Assembly (NCBI GenBank): GCA_035542975.1
Contig: DATKKK010000048.1
Location: forward strand, 1-37,740
DNA: 37,740 bases
Direction: 5' to 3'
Source: DATKKK01 sp035542975
Lineage (GTDB): Archaea > Thermoproteota > Bathyarchaeia > Bathyarchaeales > Bathycorpusculaceae
Position 1 is the stretch's first letter; every line of letters begins with the position of its first letter. Shown piece after piece: positions 6,864 to 14,225 of the stretch. The notes beneath the pieces were generated by a model. That model was not told where the DNA came from. It did no database searches and worked only from the letters and a program-made list of their open reading frames with translations. The translations under genes were made by a program, and so were the position numbers.

Positions 6864-7148
6864 ATGAAAGCTCGAGCGCACGCACTGGTAAGCGGTAGAG
6901 TTCAAGGCGTGTTCTTTAGGTCAGAGACAAAACATGAGGCAGAAAGATGCGGCGTGAAGGGTTGGGTTCGCAACTTATCAGACGGCAGGGTTGAGGCTGT
7001 TTTTGAAGGCGAAGAAGAAAGCGTCAGAAGACTAGTAGAGTTCTTCGAGCGCGGACCACCAGATGCGGAAGTGACGAGTGCCGACGTTGTCTGGGAACCT
7101 TATCGCGGAGAGTTCAAAGGGTTTGAGATAAGGTACAGCAGCTACTGA
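6864..7148 (+). CDS. acyP: Acylphosphatase
   Basis: This enzyme hydrolyses carboxyl-phosphate bonds such as acetyl phosphate and carbamoyl phosphate. The 94 residues match the family length. Signature one, SGRVQGVFFRSET, holds the phosphate-binding arginine R19. Signature two, GWVRNLSDGRVEAVFEG, holds catalytic N37. The closing FEIRY strand is typical. A TATA-like TTAAAA about 28 nt before the ATG and the absence of an SD suggest a leaderless transcript. It overlaps the following reverse-strand gene by 7 nt tail to tail. Confidence 0.96.
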   Translation: MKARAHALVSGRVQGVFFRSETKHEAERCGVKGWVRNLSDGRVEAVFEGEEESVRRLVEFFERGPPDAEVTSADVVWEPYRGEFKGFEIRYSSY

Positions 7149-7558
7149 TTTCCTTTCTTTGGTACTCTGAAATGTGATGCTTTTCCAGCGCTTATGTATT
7201 CTCCGCCTATTCCTCGCACTGCAGAAGCTATTTTCGAGAAGTTTTCCGAACCCAAGAACTGTCGTGGTTTTATTATCACATAGTCCTCTTTCTCCTCAAA
7301 GCTCAACAAGTTCTCAAGGTCTTCTGGAAACATCATCTTAATGTCCTCCACTGCCTTGGATTTTCCTGCAACTTGTGGCGCTGGAAGCGGAGACGGTGGT
7401 GCAGCTGTGACGGCAGATGGTTGTGTGAAGCGTGTGACTGCAAGCGACTTGAGAGACGCAGAAACCTGCCGCAAATCTTCCATAATTCCGTTCAAGATCA
7501 CTGTAAGCTCTTCAACTTTTCTCGTAAGGTTTTCAATTTTCTCTTTTTCTTCCGTCAT
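7142..7558 (-). CDS. Hypothetical protein: coiled coil, Pro/Ala linker and basic C-terminal domain
   Basis: The 138 residues split into three parts. Residues 1-45 form a heptad-patterned coiled coil (IENLTRKVEELTVILNGIME). Residues 46-65 are a Pro/Ala-rich linker. Residues 67-138 are a compact domain with YVIIKPRQFLGSENF and a basic GKASHFRVPKK end. The last part has the look of a nucleic-acid- or phosphate-binding module, but I cannot name the family. An SD-like GAAGGGAGA precedes the ATG. It is divergent from rtcA and may share its TATA element (7594-7603). A role beside the RNA-processing gene is inference only. Confidence 0.7.
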   Translation of the reverse strand: MTEEKEKIENLTRKVEELTVILNGIMEDLRQVSASLKSLAVTRFTQPSAVTAAPPSPLPAPQVAGKSKAVEDIKMMFPEDLENLLSFEEKEDYVIIKPRQFLGSENFSKIASAVRGIGGEYISAGKASHFRVPKKGNQ

Positions 7559-7593
7559 AACGTTTCTCCCTTCAAACCCTTAATACGCCACGC

Positions 7594-7603
7594 ATTTATT
7601 AAT
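7594..7603. promoter_or_regulatory. Shared central TATA element between divergent genes
   Basis: ATTTATTAAT reads as a TATA-like element on both strands. It lies about 41 nt from the coiled-coil gene start (7558) and 43 nt from the rtcA start (7642). The 83-nt gap holds no better candidate for either gene. Confidence 0.5.
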
Positions 7604-7641
7604 TGTTTTTGACTTGCCATGAACAGGAGCGTTAGCCATGC

Positions 7642-8679
7642 ATGATCGAAATTGATGGTGGCCAGAAAAGCGGCAGCGGCACCATTCTCAGATTATCCGT
7701 GGCTCTCGCTGCAGTACTGAACGAGCCTCTGCACATCTACAACATCAGACGAAACCGTCCACAGTCTGGCTTGAAACCACAGCATCTTGAGTCTGTGTTG
7801 ACCGCGGCAAAGCTCTGCGACGCTGAACTTGAAGGAGCCAACCTTAATTCACGCGAATTATGGTTTAAGCCCAAAAGCGTGAAAGGAGGAAGAATTGAAG
7901 CAGAGATCGGCACAGCTGGAAGCATTTCAATGCTTTTGATGACAGTGTTGCCCATCTGCGTTTCTGCAGAAAAAACTGTTGATTTGCACGTTTCTAAAGG
8001 TGGAACAGACGTTCAACATTCACCAACCATCAATTACCTGCGTTTCGTGCTCCTGCCAACGCTTAAACACATGGGTTTGAACACCATCCTAACTGTTAAC
8101 AAATACGGTTACTATCCTAAAGGAAACGGCGAAGTAACAATAACCATAGAGCCCTGCAAGACTCTGCAACCCTTACGTCTTGAAAGCTTCGGCAACATTA
8201 AAACCTTGAAAGGCGTTTCAGTATGCACATTCCTTGCCGACAGAAACGTGGCTCAACGCCAAGCAAAGACAGCTAGTGAATTTTTTAAAAAGAAAGGTTA
8301 CACAGCAGACATACAAGTACTGAACGACTCGTCAAACCCTATACAGAAGGGCAGTTCCCTCGTCCTGTGGGCAGAGACCGACACTAACTCGATTATCGGC
8401 GCGGACGCGATCGTCGAACTTGGAAAAACAAGCGAAACTGTTGGAACGGAGGCTGCTGAGAAGCTTCTCGCCGAAGTTTCGGCGAAGCCTACTGTTGATG
8501 TACATCTGGCAGATATGCTTGTTCCGTACATAGCGCTGGCCAAAGGCAATTCGGTGTACTTTACGCGTGTGTTTTCTGAGCATTTGCAGACAAACATCTG
8601 GCTTGCAGAAAAAATATTAAACGTGAAGTTTGTTGTAAACAAGGTGAATGGGCTTTGCAAGGTTGAAAAAGTCAGTTAA
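7642..8679 (+). CDS. rtcA: RNA 3'-terminal phosphate cyclase
   Basis: This enzyme converts RNA 3'-phosphate ends to 2',3'-cyclic phosphates using ATP, via a covalent AMP-histidine. The 345 residues fit the family. The N-terminus IDGGQKSGSGTILRLSVALA matches the conserved GGGQ-LR start with two extra residues. Also visible are NIRRNRPQSGLKPQHL, the EIGTAGSISML loop, the KGGTDV motif and the AMP-accepting histidine H288 in VDVHLADMLVPYIA. Archaeal RtcA genes usually stand apart from RtcB, as here. The ATG at 7642 is the conserved start. There is no strong SD. Confidence 0.95.
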   Translation: MIEIDGGQKSGSGTILRLSVALAAVLNEPLHIYNIRRNRPQSGLKPQHLESVLTAAKLCDAELEGANLNSRELWFKPKSVKGGRIEAEIGTAGSISMLLMTVLPICVSAEKTVDLHVSKGGTDVQHSPTINYLRFVLLPTLKHMGLNTILTVNKYGYYPKGNGEVTITIEPCKTLQPLRLESFGNIKTLKGVSVCTFLADRNVAQRQAKTASEFFKKKGYTADIQVLNDSSNPIQKGSSLVLWAETDTNSIIGADAIVELGKTSETVGTEAAEKLLAEVSAKPTVDVHLADMLVPYIALAKGNSVYFTRVFSEHLQTNIWLAEKILNVKFVVNKVNGLCKVEKVS

Positions 8680-8849
8680 GCCTATCTTTTTAGTTGAGAG
8701 CCGCTGCTGATCAATGCAAGAGCCCTAACATAGCCAGCTTATGTTATTCGATATTGTGGTTGAACATTACGGTTAATAAACCCTTATGGAATACAAATTG
8801 ATTAACTTTAGCCCGCTCTTAGGCTACTGCATAGTAAAGTGAACAGGTA

Positions 8850-9686
8850 ATGAATGAGACTGCTCGCAAGAAAATAATTCAAGAATATTATTCGAAACGA
8901 TCAAAAGACTATGACAAGCAGAAAAGCAGAACATGGAAGTCAACCACAGGTTTTGGCGATGAAGTAATTAATGCTGTGTCGGACGCTTTAGCTGTTTTCA
9001 AAGGCAAACGTTTGCTGGAGGTTGGTGTCGGAAGCGGCAGAAACGCATTACCTTTGTTCGAGAAGATTAAACCTTGGCTCGTTGGGCTTGACTTGTCAAG
9101 AGAAATGCTTGAAACAGCAAAAACGAAAATGCGCTTGTTTAAGAGAAATCTCAACTTGGTTCTGGGAGACGCTGATCACTTACCATTTACAGATGAAGCT
9201 TTTGATGCATTATTCTGTATGAGTACTATGCACTATTTTGTTTCTCCAGCAAGTGTCATGCACGCATTCTCGAGAATATTAAAAGAAAAAGGCATTTTCC
9301 TGTGTGGTGATTTGACCGTGCATGAATCTGATGACGAAAGGTTTTTTGAAAACTTGGAAAGAACGTTGTCGAAAGCGCATGCACAATATCATAAGCCTTC
9401 AGAAATGAAGAAAATGATGGAAAACTGTGGGTTCCGTGTTTCCAACATGGAGACGTTTACATACAAGAAGTCTTACCAAGCCTTGATGGAAGATAAAGGG
9501 GACTATTTCGGCGTTCCACATCAAACATTTGACAAATACTTACAGGAAACCTCAACAACAGCAAGACAGCAGTATAGCTTAAGCGATGTTGACTTAACTT
9601 TGTTTTACACGGTTATTGTAGCAAAAAAAGAAAACAAAAACTCGTGGTTCGATGCGGAAGAAATCGGCGTGCATAAAAATCCCTAA
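8850..9686 (+). CDS. Class I SAM-dependent methyltransferase (Methyltransf_11 type)
   Basis: The 278-residue protein opens with the typical IIQEYYSKRSKDYDKQK lead-in. Motif I is RLLEVGVGSGRNALPL, the acidic end is VGLDLSREML, and post-motif signals GDADHLPF and FDALFCMSTMHYF follow. It is a UbiE-like small-molecule or RNA methyltransferase of unknown substrate. The last 35 nt overlap the start of the Trm5 gene in another frame, so the pair is probably translationally coupled and may share a tRNA-modification role. The C-terminal 15 residues lie wholly within the overlap and may be a lineage-specific extension. Confidence 0.9.
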   Translation: MNETARKKIIQEYYSKRSKDYDKQKSRTWKSTTGFGDEVINAVSDALAVFKGKRLLEVGVGSGRNALPLFEKIKPWLVGLDLSREMLETAKTKMRLFKRNLNLVLGDADHLPFTDEAFDALFCMSTMHYFVSPASVMHAFSRILKEKGIFLCGDLTVHESDDERFFENLERTLSKAHAQYHKPSEMKKMMENCGFRVSNMETFTYKKSYQALMEDKGDYFGVPHQTFDKYLQETSTTARQQYSLSDVDLTLFYTVIVAKKENKNSWFDAEEIGVHKNP

Positions 9687-10722
9687 GCAACAAGGTCAAA
9701 AAGCAATAATTCTAGGCAACAAACTAGGAATTATTAACAATGAATTGCAGGTTCAAAGAGACCAGAACTTCCTCTATATACCTCTTGTCAGCAAACCTTC
9801 ACAAGATGAACTTGAGAGCTTCAAGGAACAAATCGAAGGTTGCGTGTTCTCAACTTACACTTTCACAGAGCAGAAAAAGAGTGAACCGTCGCTTACCGAG
9901 ATGCTTGACAATAAACTGCCTCCGCATTTGCTGGCTAGCTTGCCGCACTCCGTAGATTTTGTCGGCGACATAGCCATAATCGAAATTCCGCCAGAGTTAG
10001 ACCCGTACAAAAACTTGGTTGGTCAAACAGTTTTGCAGATGAATCAGAATTTGCGAACGGTGCTTGCCAAGGCAGGCGCCGTCAGCGGGACCTACCGATT
10101 GAGAGAATTCAACGTTATCGCTGGTGAGCCTCAAACCGAAACAATACATAAAGAGTATGGTTGTCAATATTACGTGGATGTTGCCAAAGCCTATTTTTCT
10201 CCACGCCTCTCGCATGAACATAACAGGGTTGCTTCGCTTGTAAAGGAAGGCGAAACCGTCGTAGACTTGTTTGCAGGAGTTGGACCCTTTGCAATACCAA
10301 TCGCTAAGAACCACAAAGATGTGAAAATCTACGCTGTGGACATTAACCAGTGTGCCGTTGAGTTTTTGAAAAGAAACATCAGACTTAACAGGGTTCAGGA
10401 CAGTGTGCATCCAATCTTGGGAGATGCAAAACAAGTCGCAAAAGAACAGTTATCCAACATTGCAGATCGTGTGATCATGAATTTGCCTGAAAAAGCTATA
10501 GATTTTGTTGATGCGGCTTGCAAAACGGTCAAGTCAACAGGCGGCATAGTGCATTTCTATTTTTTTGTAAACGCTTCTGAATCATTCGAAGATGTGAAAC
10601 TTCGTTTCGCTGAAGAAGTGGAAAAATGCGGAAGAAAAGTGGAGAGATTTGTGTTTTTTAGGCTTGTGCGTGAAACAGCGCCCTATGAATGGCAGGCTGT
10701 GTTAGACGCTGAAATTGGCTGA
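9652..10722 (+). CDS. tRNA (guanine37-N1)-methyltransferase, Trm5 family
   Basis: This enzyme methylates G37 beside the anticodon and prevents frameshifting; in archaea it also begins wyosine synthesis. The 356 residues hold the archaeal N-terminal D1 domain (ACIKIPKQQGQKAIILG start), the central LPHSVDFVGDIAIIEIP, the GTYRLREFNVIAGEP segment with the catalytic basic and acidic pair, and the SAM motif VVDLFAGVGPFAIP (203-216). The NLPE motif is at 277-280. The D1 domain places it in the Trm5b-like group; the exact subtype (Trm5a, b or c) would need phylogeny. It overlaps the upstream methyltransferase by 35 nt and ends with a T-run terminator. Confidence 0.94.
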   Translation: MRKKSACIKIPKQQGQKAIILGNKLGIINNELQVQRDQNFLYIPLVSKPSQDELESFKEQIEGCVFSTYTFTEQKKSEPSLTEMLDNKLPPHLLASLPHSVDFVGDIAIIEIPPELDPYKNLVGQTVLQMNQNLRTVLAKAGAVSGTYRLREFNVIAGEPQTETIHKEYGCQYYVDVAKAYFSPRLSHEHNRVASLVKEGETVVDLFAGVGPFAIPIAKNHKDVKIYAVDINQCAVEFLKRNIRLNRVQDSVHPILGDAKQVAKEQLSNIADRVIMNLPEKAIDFVDAACKTVKSTGGIVHFYFFVNASESFEDVKLRFAEEVEKCGRKVERFVFFRLVRETAPYEWQAVLDAEIG

Positions 10723-10746
10723 GCCTCTTAACGTTACTGCAGAGCA

Positions 10747-10753
10747 TTTTTTT
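10747..10753. terminator. T-run terminator between convergent genes
   Basis: Seven T residues follow the trm5 stop codon by about 25 nt in the 44-nt gap before the convergent DUF371 gene. T-runs of this kind end archaeal transcripts without a hairpin. No stable stem is visible. Confidence 0.4.
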
Positions 10754-10766
10754 CAAAAACGAAAGA

Positions 10767-11204
10767 TTACTCAACCTTAGCAATCAGCGTTATTTTCACT
10801 TTTTGCCTCGGGTTCTTCAATTTCTCCACTAGCCCTCTTGACAAGTCGCATGCGGCTTTGTCTGCTTGAACTGCCAACGTTCGATCGCAGATGTAGCTGC
10901 TTTTTCTTATCACCATATCCATACAATGGGTTAGGACAAGTTGTGGGTTTCCGCAGGCACCTACTGTTTCAGTGATCTCTCCAGCCGTAATTAGAATAGT
11001 CAATCTTGCGTTTTCATCCCGCAAAGTCTCCTTGAACTTTGAACTCAAATCAGTTAGAGCTTTGTCTGCTGACATTGCCACTATGCAGGTTCCTCGCTTT
11101 GACAAGTCATGCTCTTTGGTAATCTCAAGAGTCGTTTTATGAGTAGCCAAAATATTCTCATGTCCTCTGGCAAAAACTGCCTCCTCTATTTCCGTCGGGC
11201 ACAA
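10767..11204 (-). CDS. DUF371 family protein
   Basis: The 145-residue archaeal protein is recognised by the N-terminal FARGHENILATHKTTLEITKE block, TCIVAMSADKAL and the closing KVKITLIAKVE. DUF371 is widespread in archaea and has no established function that I know of. The conserved GHENI.ATH start and Asp/Lys pairs suggest a small binding or catalytic fold. The start is TTG, with no better codon in frame before the conserved block. It begins 1 nt after the stop codon of the upstream HTH/EF-hand gene, so the two are translationally coupled. Convergent with trm5. Confidence 0.88.
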   Translation of the reverse strand: MCPTEIEEAVFARGHENILATHKTTLEITKEHDLSKRGTCIVAMSADKALTDLSSKFKETLRDENARLTILITAGEITETVGACGNPQLVLTHCMDMVIRKSSYICDRTLAVQADKAACDLSRGLVEKLKNPRQKVKITLIAKVE

Positions 11205-11205
11205 G

Positions 11206-12171
11206 TTATTCGAGAACCTCTATCGAGTCGACCTTTCCATCGCTGTCCAAATCGAACCCTTGTATAACCTTCGCAAACGCCTCTTCACCATTATAGTCCT
11301 TCAAAGTTTTCTTCCAAAAACTCGTTAACGCCAGAACACACGCTTTCGTGCCAACCGCCTTGTTTCCAGCCAAGACTACGATCCGCTTTGTCTTATCCCA
11401 CGGGTTCACGATCTTCGCCACTAGTCCAGCAACATCAGCCGTGTAAACACGCGAAGTCTTTCGAGAGAACAAACCGCCAAACAAGAAGCCCTGCTCGGAA
11501 GGCTGCATGTTAAAGCGTATCGGTAAATGTTCATTAACTTCCTGCGTTAGAAGGTTCGTTCCAGGTCCGCCCACGAGGATAAGGTTGTTCCTTTCCTCCT
11601 TCTCAGCCTTAACGTCAACATCAAGTTTTATGGCGAACTCTTCTGGCATCTTGACGAATTGTCCCAGAAAGAAGGTTAGGTAGGCGGCGTAGTGACCGTC
11701 TCTTGCGCTTGTCTTGAACGGTCCATGCGGTGTCGGACTGCCTACGACGATTTTTCCTGCAAACGTGTCATCCTCTTTTATGAATTCTCTGAAGAATTGT
11801 TGTATGTGTTCGTCCACGCTTAGCAGAGAAGGCATCTGTATGATTCGGTATGTTTGAGAAAGCTCGATTCCAAACGCTTGTGAAACTGGCTTGTAGTATT
11901 TTGCTATCGCTCCCTTCTTTTCCTCTTCTTTGGAAACGATTATGGCGCCTGCCTTGGCTAGTTTTCTTATGTGGTAATACACCTTTTGTTCGTGGATTTT
12001 CAGTTTCTTCGCGATTTCCAACGGGTACATTTCCTGTTCAGAAAGCATGACTAGTATCTTCCAGCTTAGCTTGTTCAACATCATCTTGAGCTTCTGTGGG
12101 TCCTTAAATATCGCGATGTCTTTGACCATTCGCGTTTTGTCTTCTTCGTGCAGTAACAGTTTCTTATCCAT
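11206..12171 (-). CDS. Winged-helix regulator with S-layer-like domain and EF-hand-like end
   Basis: The 321-residue protein has an ArsR-like winged helix at about 33-95 (LSWKILVMLSEQEMYPLEIA, then KLKIHEQKVYYHIRKL). A larger domain (about 125-300) contains LILVGGPGTNLLTQEVN and RIVVLAGNKAVGT, strings of the kind seen in archaeal S-layer/cell-surface proteins. The last 15 residues form a canonical EF-hand calcium loop: D307, D309, D311, G312, D315 and E318. No signal peptide or membrane segment is visible, so it should be cytoplasmic. It is coupled to DUF371 downstream. A Ca2+- or ligand-sensing regulator is plausible but unproved. Confidence 0.85.
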   Translation of the reverse strand: MDKKLLLHEEDKTRMVKDIAIFKDPQKLKMMLNKLSWKILVMLSEQEMYPLEIAKKLKIHEQKVYYHIRKLAKAGAIIVSKEEEKKGAIAKYYKPVSQAFGIELSQTYRIIQMPSLLSVDEHIQQFFREFIKEDDTFAGKIVVGSPTPHGPFKTSARDGHYAAYLTFFLGQFVKMPEEFAIKLDVDVKAEKEERNNLILVGGPGTNLLTQEVNEHLPIRFNMQPSEQGFLFGGLFSRKTSRVYTADVAGLVAKIVNPWDKTKRIVVLAGNKAVGTKACVLALTSFWKKTLKDYNGEEAFAKVIQGFDLDSDGKVDSIEVLE

Positions 12172-12203
12172 GATTGTTCAAATGCATAAGACGCCCATCC
12201 ATT

Positions 12204-12217
12204 ATAAAAATTTTTAT
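12204..12217. promoter_or_regulatory. 14-bp AT palindrome, TATA of the HTH/EF-hand gene
   Basis: ATAAAAATTTTTAT is a perfect palindrome centred about 40 nt before the regulator's start codon at 12171. It is 90 nt from the MBL start at 12301, which has a separate TAAATTAAAA about 25 nt upstream. So this element most likely serves the regulator gene alone, and may double as its own binding site. Confidence 0.4.
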
Positions 12218-12300
12218 TATGGTAAACGTAGTAACCATTCTCAAAGCCTAAAATGCGTAAACCCGAAAATCCTAAATTAAAACACAACCAATGCTAATCT

Positions 12301-13221
12301 ATGAAAACTCGTTCAATTCAAGCCTTAAAAATCACAACACTAGCTGAAAACAGTTGTGGGCAATCGAAATGCTTGGGGCAATGGGGATTATCCTTCCTCC
12401 TCGAGTTTACGGATGCAGATGGCAAAAGCAGAAAAATTATTTTCGACACTGGAATGCACAAACAAGCACTACTAGATAACATTAAAGCATTAAAAATAGA
12501 CCTCAGAAACTTAGATTGCATCGTGCTCAGCCACGGACATCTGGATCACACCTGCGCTACTGTCGAGATAGTGAAAGCTGCGAGAGAAAACGTAAAGGTC
12601 TATGCGCATCCTCACACTTTCCTTACACGTTTTTACAAGGACAAAACAGGAAAACGCCGTGACCTGTCAGTTCCTAAGGGCGAAGGCGATAAGGAAATCC
12701 AAGAGGCTGGAGGAAGAATCATACTCGCCGCCAAACCAGTGGAAGTCGTGCCCGGAGTTTGGACTACGGGGCAGATAGAGAGAGCAACATCTTTCGAGCA
12801 GCCGTTGCCACTTTCGAAGGCGGAAAGTCTAACTATAGTTGTTGACGGTAAGGAAGTTGAGGATCGAATTCTGGATGATCAAGCGTTGTGGATGCACGTT
12901 GATGAGTTCGGACCTCTAGTTATCACGGGTTGCGCGCATGCCGGTTTAGTAAATACTCTTCTTCAAGTTCAGAAACTCGGTCGATTCGAGCATATTCAGG
13001 GTTTTGTAGGCGGCACTCATCTTGTGGGGCGCTCCGAAGAATACGTTCAACAAACCATAAACGAGTTAAGGCAATTTAGGCTGGCTTTGATCTCGCCTTG
13101 TCATTGCACGGGTTTCAAAGCTATGGCAAAACTCTGGCAAGCTTTTCCTCAAAATTTTGTTTGGAACTTCAGCGGAAGAATCATGGAAGTTGGGAAAGAA
13201 ATCGGCGATCGTGTAGTGTAG
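12301..13221 (+). CDS. MBL-fold metallo-hydrolase, COG1237 (dihydropterin-synthase-like) group
   Basis: The 306-residue protein has the zinc-binding H78-G-H80-L-D82-H83 signature in VLSHGHLDHT. The family start LAENSCGQSKCLGQWGLSFLLE, the ITGCAHAGLVNTL ligand block and the ISPCHCTG end are all present. In methanogens a COG1237 enzyme (MJ0301) acts in methanopterin biosynthesis; most other members are uncharacterised. A TATA-like TAAATTAAAA about 25 nt before the ATG and no SD point to a leaderless mRNA. A C1-carrier role is possible but no other pterin gene is nearby. Confidence 0.9.
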   Translation: MKTRSIQALKITTLAENSCGQSKCLGQWGLSFLLEFTDADGKSRKIIFDTGMHKQALLDNIKALKIDLRNLDCIVLSHGHLDHTCATVEIVKAARENVKVYAHPHTFLTRFYKDKTGKRRDLSVPKGEGDKEIQEAGGRIILAAKPVEVVPGVWTTGQIERATSFEQPLPLSKAESLTIVVDGKEVEDRILDDQALWMHVDEFGPLVITGCAHAGLVNTLLQVQKLGRFEHIQGFVGGTHLVGRSEEYVQQTINELRQFRLALISPCHCTGFKAMAKLWQAFPQNFVWNFSGRIMEVGKEIGDRVV

Positions 13222-13315
13222 CTGCTGCATTATAGCGTCGCGTTGAAACGTGGATCTTTTTATGCTTAAACTATTCCTAGTTATGGTTGGCTGCTGTGCT
13301 GCCCAAGGAGAATTG

Positions 13316-14032
13316 ATGAGTAACGTGTCCTCGAGAATAGAGTGGGTTTTCTTCGATGTTGGGTCGACCCTTACGGATGAAGGTCCGTTTGAAAAATACA
13401 TGCTTGAGTATGTGTTCAAAACTATGCGAGACATAAAATTGGACTTGAACAGGCGAGTCTTCAATGAAACGCTGAGAGAAGTGGTGGAAACAAGAAAGCT
13501 CGGAGGCGGAGGCTACAGAAGTCTCATGAAAGAACTCGTTCTCTCTTTCACCAATGACATCAATCAGGTTCAGAAAGTCGTTGAAGCCTATAATACTCAT
13601 GTAAGTAAGAAATACGTGGAAATGCAGGTTCTCTACCCAGAAACCAAGAGTGTTTTGAAGCAATTAGCTGGCAGATACTGTCTAGGCGTTATCGCTAATC
13701 AGCCTAAAGAAACCACTAAACTCATAAAAAAACTCGGATTAACCCAATACCTCAAAGTTGCAGCGCTATCTGAACAAGTAGGGTTCAGCAAACCTGACCC
13801 AAGAATTTTTCTTCATGCACTAGAAACGGCTAAATGCAAGCCAGAAAAAGCCATGATGGTTGGCGACCGATTGGACAATGACATTGCTCCTGCAAAACAT
13901 CTTGGCATGCTGACGGTTAGAGTTAAACGAGGAATGATGGTTTATCAAAAACCTTTAAACAAAATGGAAGTACCTGATTATGAGATTTATTCTCTGGAAG
14001 AGTTGGTCAGTATTCTGAAAAGCCCTTTATGA
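13316..14032 (+). CDS. HAD-superfamily hydrolase (COG1011-like phosphatase)
   Basis: From ATG at 13316 (SD AAGGAG, 5-nt spacing) it gives 238 residues. An open frame reaches GTG at 13250, but the SD favours the shorter start. HAD motif I is FFDVGSTLT with nucleophile D14; the usual second aspartate is replaced by glycine, as in many COG1011 members. Motif II is LGVIANQP, with Ala where Ser/Thr is usual. Motif III K lies in GFSKPDPRIF and motif IV is VGDRLDNDI. The all-helical cap (about 25-110) suggests a small phosphorylated metabolite as substrate. It lies downstream of the MBL gene, probably with its own promoter. Confidence 0.9.
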   Translation: MSNVSSRIEWVFFDVGSTLTDEGPFEKYMLEYVFKTMRDIKLDLNRRVFNETLREVVETRKLGGGGYRSLMKELVLSFTNDINQVQKVVEAYNTHVSKKYVEMQVLYPETKSVLKQLAGRYCLGVIANQPKETTKLIKKLGLTQYLKVAALSEQVGFSKPDPRIFLHALETAKCKPEKAMMVGDRLDNDIAPAKHLGMLTVRVKRGMMVYQKPLNKMEVPDYEIYSLEELVSILKSPL

Positions 14033-14170
14033 GAACCGTTATAAAATTGTTTGTAAGACACCTCGGAAAGCAAGCCATCTTTCAGATCAAACTAGCGTTG
14101 TTTCTTGAAAAACGCTTTGAAAAATTTTTTAGAACTAAAATTTTTGTCCTAAAAATGCTTATTAGCGCCA

Positions 14171-14190
14171 AAGCCCTTCTTGTAGGGCTT
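14171..14190 (+). other. Short hairpin in the glmS 5' region
   Basis: AAGCCCT-TCTTGT-AGGGCTT can form a 7-bp stem with a 6-nt loop 38 nt before the glmS ATG. AT-rich TATA candidates lie just upstream (about 14117-14165). It could be a transcribed leader hairpin or a protein-binding palindrome. No match to the bacterial glmS ribozyme is visible. Confidence 0.35.
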
Positions 14191-14225
14191 ACCGAAAAAG
14201 AAAGAAGAAATATGAGGTCTAAAAA

